NCBI GenBank assembly: GCA_020627625.1
Contig: JAHDGL010000006.1
Location: 1 to 37,264, forward strand
Length of the DNA stretch: 37,264 nt
Direction of reading: 5' to 3'
Source of the DNA: Alphaproteobacteria bacterium
Lineage (GTDB): Bacteria; Pseudomonadota; Alphaproteobacteria; Rickettsiales; Rickettsiaceae
Under the pieces are notes generated by a model, which was given only the letters and a program-made list of their open reading frames with translations, made no database searches and had not been told where the DNA came from. This document shows positions 1 through 9,349 of this stretch, piece after piece. Position 1 is the first letter of the stretch, and the number at the start of each line of letters is the position of its first letter. The position numbers and the translations under genes were made by a program.

Positions 1-11
1 CTTTTTTACAT

Positions 12-902
12 TCAGGTATTATTTTCCATAATTATTAACTCCTGCAATGTATCATCAATGATTTTAGCATTATCTTTGTTGCAGTAAGTCAGCGGTAGTC
101 GAATTTCTTTACTACATAAATTCATTTTTGAAAGGGCATATTTTATGCCGATAGGATTGCTCTCAATGTTAATGGATAAAGCAAATCCTACTAACTTTTG
201 TTGTAACGCTAACGCTTCTGAAAAATTACCAGCTTGCAATAAATTATCAATTTTTTTACATAGTTTAGGTAATAAGTTAGAAATTACGGAAACACAACCA
301 GAGCCGCCATTGGCGCTATATGATAAGATGCGAAGATCATCTCCTGTTAGCATGTTCACATTCGTCAAATGAGGCATAAGTCGCAGAGGTTTCTCTAAAT
401 CATTGGTTGCATCTTTTACACCAGTAACATTCTCAAATTTTGCAATTTGTAATAATGTCTCATCAGTGAAGTCACAGGCTGTTCTTACTGGATGTAGATA
501 AACCATTATAGGTAACGTACTAGCTGCGCTAATTGCTTGATAATGCAAGATAAGACCCGATTGCTCTGGTCTGACATAATGTGGTGCTGTGCACATCAAA
601 CCATCTACTCCTAATTTACATAATTTTGTAACTTTATCTGTTGCTTCTTTGGTGCTAGATGCGCCTACACCTGCTATAATTGGTACTGTTTTATTAACAT
701 ATTTTACTGATGCTGCAATTAACTCATAATATTCATCTAAAGATAAATTATTACCTTCGCCAGTAGATCCGCCTATAATAACTCCGTCAACGCCAGCTTC
801 TATTTGTTTATCCAACAGGCCATATAATGCAGAATAATCAATTTTATCACCCAAAAATGGGGTTATTAAAGCTGTTAAAATGCCTTTGAATTGAAATGTC
901 AT
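12..902 (-). CDS. dapA: 4-hydroxy-tetrahydrodipicolinate synthase (DapA family)
   Basis: 296-aa ORF; FKGILTALITPF, GGSTGEGNNLS and GVKDATND motifs typical of the DHDPS family; start overlaps ilvE stop (ATGA). Confidence 0.9.
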   Translation of the reverse strand: MTFQFKGILTALITPFLGDKIDYSALYGLLDKQIEAGVDGVIIGGSTGEGNNLSLDEYYELIAASVKYVNKTVPIIAGVGASSTKEATDKVTKLCKLGVDGLMCTAPHYVRPEQSGLILHYQAISAASTLPIMVYLHPVRTACDFTDETLLQIAKFENVTGVKDATNDLEKPLRLMPHLTNVNMLTGDDLRILSYSANGGSGCVSVISNLLPKLCKKIDNLLQAGNFSEALALQQKLVGFALSINIESNPIGIKYALSKMNLCSKEIRLPLTYCNKDNAKIIDDTLQELIIMENNT

Positions 903-1849
903 AATTTTTTCCCAACTGTTTTTGCAAATTCTTGTTGTAATCTAGCAACCATTTTATCATTAGTAAATTCTAAAATTTGTTTGCTTGTATTTTTTTTGTT
1001 CGTATTTTGTTTATCGATATTTTGTAGATTTGTATTTTTTTTATTTAAATCTTGTTCTTCAATGTTGATTGAAGATACACCGGTTATTTCGCCGGAAGTT
1101 CCTGTTATAAAACACATATCATATTTTGTTATATCTTTTAAAGATAAACGTTGCTGATGCACTTCTAGTCCCATTTCTTCAGCGATCTCAATTACTGCTT
1201 GTCTGGTAATACCATTTAAAAAACGATCAGCTATTGGAGTTACTATCTTGTTATCATTACCAAAAAATATATTAGTTGTGCTGCACTCGGCGATATTATC
1301 AAATTGATCCAGTAGTAAAGCGTCATCGTAACCAGAATCTTGGGCAAGTTTTTGTGAAATAGATGACATCGCATAATGTGCAGATGATTTAGCCTGAGCA
1401 GGAATAGAATTTTCTGCCATTTTGCGCCACGGGCTTATGCATAATTTTAAACCATTATAAAATGGTGGATTGGATTCTTTCGCTAAAATTAATAAATTAG
1501 TTTTAAGTTCTGAACTATATATGCCAATTGATTCTGCGCCTCTCCATATTAAAGGCCTGATATACGCATTTTTTAAATTATTTTTTTCTAGAATCGCTTT
1601 AGTCGCAAATTGTATTTCCTCCGAAGAATAATCAATTTCTAAATTCATCAACTTAGCTGATTTTAACAGACGTTCCGTGTGTTCTTTTAATTTAAATATT
1701 TTACCATTATAAGCTCTTTCTCCTTCGAATACTGCTCCAGAATAATGCAAACTATGAGTTAGCACATGTATATAAGCTTGATCCCAAGATATTATTTTTC
1801 CGTTTATCCAAATAAATTCAGATAATTTTTGTGACAAATTCCAATCCAT
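899..1849 (-). CDS. ilvE: Branched-chain / class IV aminotransferase
   Basis: ORF with YSGAVFEGERAYNGKIFKLKEHTERL, YIRPLIWRGAESIG, ECSTTNIFF and TGTSGEITGV motifs of fold-type IV PLP aminotransferases; carries a low-complexity insert near the C-terminus. Confidence 0.85.
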   Translation of the reverse strand: MDWNLSQKLSEFIWINGKIISWDQAYIHVLTHSLHYSGAVFEGERAYNGKIFKLKEHTERLLKSAKLMNLEIDYSSEEIQFATKAILEKNNLKNAYIRPLIWRGAESIGIYSSELKTNLLILAKESNPPFYNGLKLCISPWRKMAENSIPAQAKSSAHYAMSSISQKLAQDSGYDDALLLDQFDNIAECSTTNIFFGNDNKIVTPIADRFLNGITRQAVIEIAEEMGLEVHQQRLSLKDITKYDMCFITGTSGEITGVSSINIEEQDLNKKNTNLQNIDKQNTNKKNTSKQILEFTNDKMVARLQQEFAKTVGKKL

Positions 1850-2057
1850 TTTACTTATATATTAGATTTATTATATTTTGTTATTTAATTCACGTTTTTA
1901 CTATAGTTATTATTATACAAAACCTTACCTAGCTACCTATTATAAACATTATAAACGACAATATACGCAACAAGAACAAACAACCAATGTAAACAAATAA
2001 CTAGTCAATAATATTAATTATGATTATAATTCAGATAATAACTTTAGAAAAATATCG

Positions 2058-2726
2058 ATGAATCATATTTTAGTAGTAGATGATGATAACAGAATACTGA
2101 AGCTTTTGAAGAAGTTTCTTTCTAAAAATGGCTATTTAGTTTCAACCAGTACGTCACCTGAAGAAGCAATCAAGTTATTGAGTAATTTTACTTATGATAT
2201 ACTCATACTTGATGTAATGATGCCAAAAATCACGGGCTTAGAATTTGCTAAAAAAATAAAAGATAGCGGCAGTGTAATGCCAATCGTGATGTTAACAGCT
2301 TTGTCTGAACCCGAAGATAGGATTAAGGGGTTAGAGTCTGGTGCTAATGATTACGTAACTAAACCATTTGAACCTCGCGAATTATTACTCCGCATTAATA
2401 ATCTAATTAATGCACAAAATATCAACAAACAACAAAAACAAATACTGAGATTTGGCAATAATTGTTATAATTTATTAACAAAAGAACTTACCCAAAATAA
2501 TAAAGATATCAAACTTAGCTCATCAGAAGAGAAGCTGTTAAAAGTTTTATTGTATTCTCGTAATGAAATTATTACAAGAGAACAATTATCTCAAGATTTG
2601 GGCGGTTTAAACTTACGCTCTGTTGATGTTCATATAGCTCGATTAAGAAACAAAATAGAAACAGATCCTAAATTTCCTAAATTCTTAAAAACAGTAAGAA
2701 ATAAAGGGTATGTTATTTATACGTAA
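2058..2726 (+). CDS. ompR: Response regulator, OmpR family (REC + winged helix)
   Basis: ILVVDDDNRIL...LILDVMMP...VMLTALSE...YVTKPFEPREL receiver motifs plus C-terminal LRSVDVHIARLRNKIE winged-helix motif. Confidence 0.88.
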   Translation: MNHILVVDDDNRILKLLKKFLSKNGYLVSTSTSPEEAIKLLSNFTYDILILDVMMPKITGLEFAKKIKDSGSVMPIVMLTALSEPEDRIKGLESGANDYVTKPFEPRELLLRINNLINAQNINKQQKQILRFGNNCYNLLTKELTQNNKDIKLSSSEEKLLKVLLYSRNEIITREQLSQDLGGLNLRSVDVHIARLRNKIETDPKFPKFLKTVRNKGYVIYT

Positions 2727-4020
2727 TTTTATTAAGAATAAAATTTTTCCTAGGTCCCTATCATCAAGATTTATGTTAATAATTATAGTACCAACACTGG
2801 TTGGTCAATTATTAGCAGTATATTTATTTTATCAAAGACATTGGTATAATGTATCAAGGCATACTAGTTCTTTTATTGTAAAAGAAATATCTTCACTGAT
2901 AGAAGAGGGTAAATATCCAACATCTCCTAACCAGAGTATCAGTTATCTTAATTTAGAATATATCTTTATACCTAATGCTAAGACACCGAAAGTTCGCAAA
3001 AAACGTGTAAAAGAGTTTGAAATTTTTCAAAAGGCTTTAAAGCATGCAATCGGCCAAAAAGGTGATATAGTTTTTGATGATAATCATAACATACAATTAT
3101 ATTTAAAATTGGATGATGGATTATTAAACATCAAAATACCTAATAAATCACTGCTTAGCCCTACCACTAATATTTTTGTATTATGGATTATTTCATTAAC
3201 AATTTTATTATTGGCAGTATCTCTAATTTTTTCAAAAAACCAAATTGCATCTATTGTAGAATTAACTAGCGCCGCAGAAAATTATGGACGAGGAAAAAAA
3301 GTAAATAATTACAAACCCTCTGGTGCAAGAGAGATTCGTAAAGCCGGTCTTGCTTTTTTAAAAATGAAAGAACGTATCGAAAGACAAATTACCAAACGAA
3401 CGCAGATGCTTGCAATGATTTCGCATGATCTTAAGACGCCACTAACACGCATGAAATTGCAAGTTGAGTTAATGGATGATTCTGAGGAAAAGGAAGAGTT
3501 GCAATATGATATTAAAAGTATGCAGCAAATGATTTCATCTTATTTAGATTTTGCTCGCGGCGAAGGTGGGGAAAGGTTTAAAAATGTTGAAATTAATAAT
3601 TGGTTTAGTGAATATATAAATAATAAATGGTCTAGCTATGACATTATAATCCGCGCTTCCAAAAAGCCTATTGATATACCTATAAAGCCGCATTCTTTTG
3701 AAAGAGCTATAAATAATCTTATTAGTAACTCATTAAAATATGCTACTAAAATCATAATTTCTGTATACTATAAAGAAGATAATGTTATTATTACGGTCGA
3801 AGATAATGGATCTGGAATTGAACAAGAAAATAGAAAATCAGTTTTTAAACCATTTTATAGAGCTGATAAATCTAGGTCTCTAGATAATTTTGCAAGCGTT
3901 GGGCTTGGTTTGTCAATTACCAAAGAGATTATTAGCGGCCATTATGGTAATATAAGTTTGAATGATAGTAAATTACTAAAAGGATTATTGGTAACAATTC
4001 AATTGCCTTTGAAAAAATAA
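2710..4020 (+). CDS. Membrane sensor histidine kinase, EnvZ-like
   Basis: Two N-terminal hydrophobic segments, H-box MLAMISHDLKTPLTRM, N-box RAINNLISNSLKYA, G-box VEDNGSGI and SVGLGLSITKEI; overlaps the response regulator by 17 bp. Confidence 0.88.
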   Translation: MLFIRNFIKNKIFPRSLSSRFMLIIIVPTLVGQLLAVYLFYQRHWYNVSRHTSSFIVKEISSLIEEGKYPTSPNQSISYLNLEYIFIPNAKTPKVRKKRVKEFEIFQKALKHAIGQKGDIVFDDNHNIQLYLKLDDGLLNIKIPNKSLLSPTTNIFVLWIISLTILLLAVSLIFSKNQIASIVELTSAAENYGRGKKVNNYKPSGAREIRKAGLAFLKMKERIERQITKRTQMLAMISHDLKTPLTRMKLQVELMDDSEEKEELQYDIKSMQQMISSYLDFARGEGGERFKNVEINNWFSEYINNKWSSYDIIIRASKKPIDIPIKPHSFERAINNLISNSLKYATKIIISVYYKEDNVIITVEDNGSGIEQENRKSVFKPFYRADKSRSLDNFASVGLGLSITKEIISGHYGNISLNDSKLLKGLLVTIQLPLKK

Positions 4021-4023
4021 ATA

Positions 4024-4716
4024 ATGAAAAAATATAATTTAAACCATCTGGCAATTATTATGGATGGTAATGCTCGTTGGGCAGATGAAAATAATAAAAC
4101 AAGAGCGCAGGGTCATAAGAAGGGAGCAGAAACTGCAAAGAAATTGCTACCTCATAGTTCTGATCTTGGAATAAAATATCTTACATTATATGCATTTTCA
4201 TCGGAAAACTGGCAGAGGCCCGATAATGAAGTGTCTATTTTGATCAATTTACTAAGTCATTACGTGAATAATGAAATTCAAAGCCTTAGTGATTATCAAA
4301 TTAGATTAAAAGTAATAGGAGATTTAAGCAAATTACCACCTATTTTGCAGAAAAAAATTCACGATGCAATAGAGCTAACAAAAGATTATTCTAAAATGAC
4401 TGTGACAGTCGCTTTTAGTTATGGCAGCAGAAATGAAATCATTAATGCATGCCAAAAAATTATTGATTCTGGTGTAAAAAAAATAACGGAAGCAGAATTT
4501 CAGAATTTTTTATACGATCCAGAGATGCCAGATGTAGATTTATTAATCAGACCAAGTGGCACACGCAGAATTAGTAATTTTTTATTATGGCAAATTGCGT
4601 ATGCAGAATTATATTTTTTAGATAAATTTTGGCCAGATTTTAATGAGAATGATTTAAAAATAGCATTAGATGATTACGCTCAAAGAAAAAGAAGTTTTGG
4701 TACAAGGCAAGAGTAA
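4024..4716 (+). CDS. uppS: Isoprenyl (undecaprenyl) diphosphate synthase
   Basis: HLAIIMDGNARWA, GHKKGAE, YLTLYAFSSENWQRP and LLIRPSGTRRISNFLLWQIAYAEL motifs. Confidence 0.95.
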   Translation: MKKYNLNHLAIIMDGNARWADENNKTRAQGHKKGAETAKKLLPHSSDLGIKYLTLYAFSSENWQRPDNEVSILINLLSHYVNNEIQSLSDYQIRLKVIGDLSKLPPILQKKIHDAIELTKDYSKMTVTVAFSYGSRNEIINACQKIIDSGVKKITEAEFQNFLYDPEMPDVDLLIRPSGTRRISNFLLWQIAYAELYFLDKFWPDFNENDLKIALDDYAQRKRSFGTRQE

Positions 4717-4732
4717 AAAGCAAGAGTAAAAA
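4707..4732 (+). repeat. Exact 13-bp tandem duplication spanning the uppS stop codon
   Basis: GCAAGAGTAAAAA x2 (4707-4719, 4720-4732). Confidence 0.95.
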
Positions 4733-4748
4733 AGAATAAGAAAAAATT

Positions 4749-5417
4749 ATGGATATTTTAAAAAATAAAACAAATATTATTGCTCGCTCTCTTTCGGGAC
4801 TGACAATTGTTGCTATTTTTTTAGTAAGTATTTTTGTATTTCGTCCATTATTTTATGGATTATTTTATGTTATTGCAGGATTGATGCTATTTGAATGGTA
4901 TAGTATGACTAAATCATCAACAAAATCTATTATATTAGGTTTAATTATAATCCCAATATCCGTCGCTTCTTTGTTATTTTTATCTTTTATAGATCAGAAT
5001 GGTTGGTTGTTGCTAACTTTTTTTGCAATAATTTGGAGTGTGGATATGATGGCTATGTTTGGAGGTAAATTAATTGGCGGGCCTAAATTACTTAAAGATG
5101 TAAGCCCTAACAAAACTGCTAGTGGATTAATAATAGGTGTTATGTCTGCTATTATAATCACCACTATAATTTCTTTCTTCGATGATTATTATTTACCTTA
5201 TAATGCTTTAGATTCAAATATCTCCTTAACTGTTTTTGCAATGGTTATTGGAATAATCGCACAAGCCAGCGATTTATTCGTTTCTTACTTTAAAAGAAAA
5301 TTTAATATTAAAGATACTGGGGCTATAATACCAGGGCATGGAGGTGTTTTAGATAGATTTGATAGCATTATACTAACAGCACCTCTAATAGTTTTATATT
5401 TTTTAATCATCAAATGA
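4749..5417 (+). CDS. cdsA: Phosphatidate cytidylyltransferase
   Basis: Multi-pass ORF with C-terminal signature ASDLFVSYFKRKFNIKDTGAIIPGHGGVLDRFDS. Confidence 0.92.
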   Translation: MDILKNKTNIIARSLSGLTIVAIFLVSIFVFRPLFYGLFYVIAGLMLFEWYSMTKSSTKSIILGLIIIPISVASLLFLSFIDQNGWLLLTFFAIIWSVDMMAMFGGKLIGGPKLLKDVSPNKTASGLIIGVMSAIIITTIISFFDDYYLPYNALDSNISLTVFAMVIGIIAQASDLFVSYFKRKFNIKDTGAIIPGHGGVLDRFDSIILTAPLIVLYFLIIK

Positions 5418-5427
5418 ATTACATTCA

Positions 5428-5808
5428 ATGATTTATCAAAAAAAAGATTTATTAAAAAAAAGAAGTTTCGAATTTACTAAGAAACACGCTTTTTATAGTG
5501 TAATTTTATTAATGCTAGTATATTTTGTTTTTCATTCAATTTATGGCAGACGTGGAATAATAGCTTATTTTAAATTACAATCAGATTTTAAAGAATCTGA
5601 AAAAAAATTAGAATTATTAAGAGCCGAAAGATTAGAGTCTGAAAATAGAACTAAATTATTGCGACCAGGCTCATTAGATCGCGATATGTTAGACGAAATG
5701 ACTCGCAATGTGTTGGGTTTTTCCTCAGAAAAAGAGTCAGTTTACAAATCAACAAAGTTCCAAAAAGAAACAAATAAAACAAAAGAGACAGTAGGGACAA
5801 AAAAGTGA
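5428..5808 (+). CDS. ftsB: Septum formation initiator, FtsB/DivIC-like
   Basis: Short single-TM protein with following coiled coil and LDRDMLDEMTRNVLGF motif typical of FtsB/DivIC in alphaproteobacteria. Confidence 0.7.
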   Translation: MIYQKKDLLKKRSFEFTKKHAFYSVILLMLVYFVFHSIYGRRGIIAYFKLQSDFKESEKKLELLRAERLESENRTKLLRPGSLDRDMLDEMTRNVLGFSSEKESVYKSTKFQKETNKTKETVGTKK

Positions 5809-5841
5809 GAAATAATAATATAAAAATTTTAGGAGGTTATT

Positions 5842-6459
5842 ATTAAAGTAACGACATATAAGAACGATTTACCAGATAACCTGAACATATTAGGAGATTT
5901 GGCTATAGATACAGAGACAATGGGATTAGAATTACACCGTGATAGATTATGTCTTTTGCAAATGAGTGCTGGAGATGGGGATTCGTATTTAGTTCAATTT
6001 GATGGTAAAGATTATAGCGCGCCCAATTTGAAAAAATTATTACTTAATGAAAATATAGGAAAAATATTTCACTATGCTCGCTTTGATTTAGCGGTAATTA
6101 AAAAATATTTAGATATAGAGCTAACGAATGTATTTTGCACTAAAATAGCTTCAAAGTTAGTGCGTACCTATACGGATCGTCATGGTTTAAAAGATTTGTG
6201 TAAAGAGTTACTGGATCTGAACATTTCTAAGCAACAACAATCTTCATATTGGGGAGCAAGTGAGTTAAGCGATGAACAAAAAGAATATGCAGCTAAGGAT
6301 GTAGTATATTTACACTCTCTGCGCGCTATTTTAATTGAGCGTTTAATTGATTCAGGCAGAAATGAGGTTGCTTACAAATTATTTGAGTTTTTGCCAACTC
6401 GTGCCAATCTTGATTTAATGGGCTGGAACAATATAGATATATTCTCACATAGTAGCTAA
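5842..6459 (+). CDS. Ribonuclease D-like 3'-5' exonuclease (DEDD superfamily, no HRDC)
   Basis: AIDTETMGLELHRDRLCLLQMSAGDGDSYLV...HYARFDLAVI...Y.AKDVVYLHSL DEDD motifs. The ORF track starts at TTG 5899, but the frame is open to TAG 5830-5832 and AGGAGG (5831-5836) precedes in-frame ATT codons at 5839 and 5842. Confidence 0.85.
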   Translation: MKVTTYKNDLPDNLNILGDLAIDTETMGLELHRDRLCLLQMSAGDGDSYLVQFDGKDYSAPNLKKLLLNENIGKIFHYARFDLAVIKKYLDIELTNVFCTKIASKLVRTYTDRHGLKDLCKELLDLNISKQQQSSYWGASELSDEQKEYAAKDVVYLHSLRAILIERLIDSGRNEVAYKLFEFLPTRANLDLMGWNNIDIFSHSS

Positions 6460-6503
6460 TATCATTATGAATTATAAAACACCTAACTATAAACTGCTTA
6501 ATT

Positions 6504-7451
6504 ATGAACCATTTAAATATTGCAAACAATGTAATTAAAAGTCAATCAAAGGCTTTGGAAACCTTATCTAGCAATATTCCGTCTGATTTTAATAAGTTGG
6601 TAAATTGCATTTTAGAACTAAAAGGAAGAGTGATTTTAGTTGGAATGGGTAAAAGTGGTTATATTGCTAAAAAAATTGCAGCTAGTTTGGCTTCTACTGG
6701 TACTCCAGCTTTTTTCATACACCCAGGTGAAGCTAGTCACGGAGATATGGGAATGATTACAGAAACTGACCTGGTGATTATGATTTCCAACTCAGGAGAA
6801 ACCCAAGAATTATTTGATACTATTAATTATTGCAAAAGATATAATATAGTTATTGCTGCAATAACTATGAAGAAAGCCTCTACCTTGGCTAATAACAGTG
6901 ATTTTTTACTGCTACTTCCGGAGCAAAAAGAATCAAGTGCGATATCAGCTCCTACAACCTCTGCATTAATGACTTTATCTTTGGGTGATGCGTTAGTTAC
7001 TGCTTTGCATGAAGCTAGGGGGTTTACTGAAGAAGATTTTAAACTGTTTCACCCTGGCGGTAAAATTGGAGCAAATTTACTAAAAGTTGGTGATATAATG
7101 TGTAGCGGAGGTAAGTTACCTATAATCCATAAGGAAGACGCTTTTACTGATGTTATAGTGAAAATGACAGAGAAATGTTTAGGATGTGCGGTAATCTTGG
7201 ACAAAGATGATAATCTTATTGGTATAGTCACGGATGGTGATTTAAGAAGGCATATAGAAGATGATCTAACCAATTTAAAAGCGAGACATGTGATGACTAG
7301 AGATCCGCAAACTATAAATAGTCAGACCCTTGCAACAGAGGCTTTATTTATTATGAATAATAAATCTATTACAGCTCTGCCTGTTGTGGATAATCAAAAG
7401 TTAGTGGGTATAGTGCATATTCATGATATATTAAAAGCTGGAGTAGGATAA
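6504..7451 (+). CDS. kdsD: Arabinose-5-phosphate isomerase, KpsF/GutQ family (SIS + two CBS)
   Basis: GMGKSGYIAKKIAASLASTGTPAFFIHPGEASHGDMGMI SIS motif and C-terminal CBS pair. Confidence 0.93.
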   Translation: MNHLNIANNVIKSQSKALETLSSNIPSDFNKLVNCILELKGRVILVGMGKSGYIAKKIAASLASTGTPAFFIHPGEASHGDMGMITETDLVIMISNSGETQELFDTINYCKRYNIVIAAITMKKASTLANNSDFLLLLPEQKESSAISAPTTSALMTLSLGDALVTALHEARGFTEEDFKLFHPGGKIGANLLKVGDIMCSGGKLPIIHKEDAFTDVIVKMTEKCLGCAVILDKDDNLIGIVTDGDLRRHIEDDLTNLKARHVMTRDPQTINSQTLATEALFIMNNKSITALPVVDNQKLVGIVHIHDILKAGVG

Positions 7452-7452
7452 G

Positions 7453-8052
7453 GTGAATCATTTAAATAAAACTCAAGAAAAAGTTAGGGTATTCAAATAT
7501 ATTTTTTTAAGTTTAAGTTGCTGTATTTTAGTCGCTATTATTGTGACTTTATATTTTAATAATACTACTCTTCAAGAAGATTTAGCAGACAGATCTAGCA
7601 AAAGCGTACAACCAAATCTTTCGAAAGATTATAACTTAACAATTAATCGATCGACTTTTAAAGGAGTTAGCAAGGATCTAGTTCCTTATATAATATCTGC
7701 TGATACAGTAAGTAAAGATTTAGAAGATAATTACACACTTAATATGATCGCTGGAGAATATTTAATAGAGAATGGCAATCTAACTATTGCAGCAAATAGT
7801 GGCACTATGGACAAAGACACTAAAGTTATAACATTAGAAGATAACGTTCGAGTTACTTTAAATAATTTAATTTTCAATAGTCAAAAAATTAAATTAAACC
7901 TAAAAAATCAGGAAGCCTATAGCGATGATAATGTAGAGGTGCATTTTAATAAATCTAGTATTAAAGCTAATAGTTTTAAAACAAAAGATGCAAATAATAT
8001 TATTGAATTTAATGGAAATGTAGAATCTGAATTTATAGTAAAAACTAAGTAA
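7453..8052 (+). CDS. lptC: LPS export ABC transporter periplasmic protein LptC
   Basis: GTG start, single N-terminal TM, repetitive beta-jellyroll-like sequence; between kdsD and lptA. Confidence 0.72.
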   Translation: MNHLNKTQEKVRVFKYIFLSLSCCILVAIIVTLYFNNTTLQEDLADRSSKSVQPNLSKDYNLTINRSTFKGVSKDLVPYIISADTVSKDLEDNYTLNMIAGEYLIENGNLTIAANSGTMDKDTKVITLEDNVRVTLNNLIFNSQKIKLNLKNQEAYSDDNVEVHFNKSSIKANSFKTKDANNIIEFNGNVESEFIVKTK

Positions 8053-8076
8053 ACAAATAGCTAATTAGATAAAACC

Positions 8077-8520
8077 ATGTTTCTCAAGTCTAAAATTATT
8101 TTTCTATTCTTTTACTGCTGTACATTAATTAATAACGTTGGAGCAGTTTCATTAGAAAAATTAAATATAAAATCTGATAGTTTGACTATTGAGAAAAAAA
8201 AATCAACAGCTACTTTTACCGGATCAGTAAAAGTGATTATCGGTGATTTCAAACTAATAACTTCGAAATTAACCATTGCTTATAGTGATATAAATTCAAA
8301 TAATCACAAAGAAATCAAAAATATAATAGTGCCTCATAAACTAAAAGCCATAAAAAGCAATACAAATGAGATTATAACGGCAGATAAGGCAATTTTTGAT
8401 AACTTAACGAAAGAACTAATTCTTGAGGGAAATGTTTATTTACAAAAAGAAGATAATATATTAGTAACTAATAAATTAATATATTCTAGTTCGTTAGAAA
8501 AAATAAACTACAAACTGTAA
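8077..8520 (+). CDS. lptA: LPS transport periplasmic protein LptA (OstA-like)
   Basis: Signal peptide followed by [32 protein letters not shown] typical of OstA/LptA; directly upstream of lptB. Confidence 0.8.
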   Translation: MFLKSKIIFLFFYCCTLINNVGAVSLEKLNIKSDSLTIEKKKSTATFTGSVKVIIGDFKLITSKLTIAYSDINSNNHKEIKNIIVPHKLKAIKSNTNEIITADKAIFDNLTKELILEGNVYLQKEDNILVTNKLIYSSSLEKINYKL

Positions 8521-9254
8521 TGCAAAATAAATTATTTATTCGTAATATATCAAAATCATATAATTCCAAACCTATCCTAAAAGGAATCAATTGCCAGTTA
8601 GAGCAAGGTGAGGCTGTGGGTTTATTTGGCCCTAATGGCGCTGGAAAAACTACTTTATTTAGTATTATTATTGGTCTCATAAAAACAGATCTTGGGCAAT
8701 TATTATTAAACGAACAGGATATCACTAATCTTCCGATATATCTAAGAGCACGTCTTGGAGTTGGTTATTTGCCACAAGAACCATCGATTTTTCGTGGCCT
8801 AAATGTAAAAGACAACATTAAAGCTGTTCTAGAAATTATTTACAAAGGTAAAGAAAAAATAGATAACAAAGCAGAAGAGCTATTAGATGAATTTTCTATC
8901 TCTCATTTAAAAAACAAAATGGCAACTACTTTATCTGGCGGAGAGCGTAGGAGGTTAGAAATAGCTAGAGCATTAGCAGTAAACCCAGATTTTATATTAC
9001 TTGATGAGCCTCTTGCTGGCATTGATCCGATTGCTATTAAAGATATAAAGGAATTAGTATCTCATTTAAAAGAACGTAATATTGGTGTTTTGATTACCGA
9101 TCACAATGTCCGCGATACTCTTGATATTGTTGATAGAGCTTACATCATCTATGATGGTAGAGTATTAATGGAAGGTAGGCCTTCAGAAATCATAGGAAGT
9201 TCTGAAGTGCGCGAAGTATATTTAGGTCAAACTTTCAACAACTCAGAAAAATAA
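8520..9254 (+). CDS. lptB: LPS export ABC transporter ATP-binding protein LptB
   Basis: GPNGAGKTT Walker [16 protein letters not shown] signature, [12 protein letters not shown] Walker B; LptB-type [14 protein letters not shown]. Confidence 0.93.
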   Translation: MQNKLFIRNISKSYNSKPILKGINCQLEQGEAVGLFGPNGAGKTTLFSIIIGLIKTDLGQLLLNEQDITNLPIYLRARLGVGYLPQEPSIFRGLNVKDNIKAVLEIIYKGKEKIDNKAEELLDEFSISHLKNKMATTLSGGERRRLEIARALAVNPDFILLDEPLAGIDPIAIKDIKELVSHLKERNIGVLITDHNVRDTLDIVDRAYIIYDGRVLMEGRPSEIIGSSEVREVYLGQTFNNSEK

Positions 9255-9324
9255 AAGTATAGCGCGATAAATTAAATAATCCAACTGTTTTTACTATAGT
9301 TTGGGTAAGTTAACAGGTTAATGT

Positions 9325-9347
9325 TATAAACGTGAATTTGGGATAAG
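9325..9347 (+). repeat. Dispersed repeat copy TATAAACGTGAATTTGGGATAAG
   Basis: 21/23 identical to 32226-32248 (TATAAACGCGAATTTAGGATAAG). Confidence 0.7.
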
Positions 9348-9349
9348 CA

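Noticed and set aside
145-372. Plus-strand 75-aa ORF antisense to dapA
   Set aside because: Fully inside a well-supported conserved gene on the opposite strand; no recognisable protein features.
6467-6538. Mini-ORF MNYKTPNYKLLNYEPFKYCKQCN overlapping the kdsD start
   Set aside because: Only 23 codons in AT-rich spacer; no Shine-Dalgarno or conservation visible. Could be a leader peptide but unsupported.
6504-7476. Shared N-terminal MNHLN in kdsD and lptC
   Set aside because: Only about five residues identical and the following sequences are unrelated; most likely coincidence in Asn-rich proteins.
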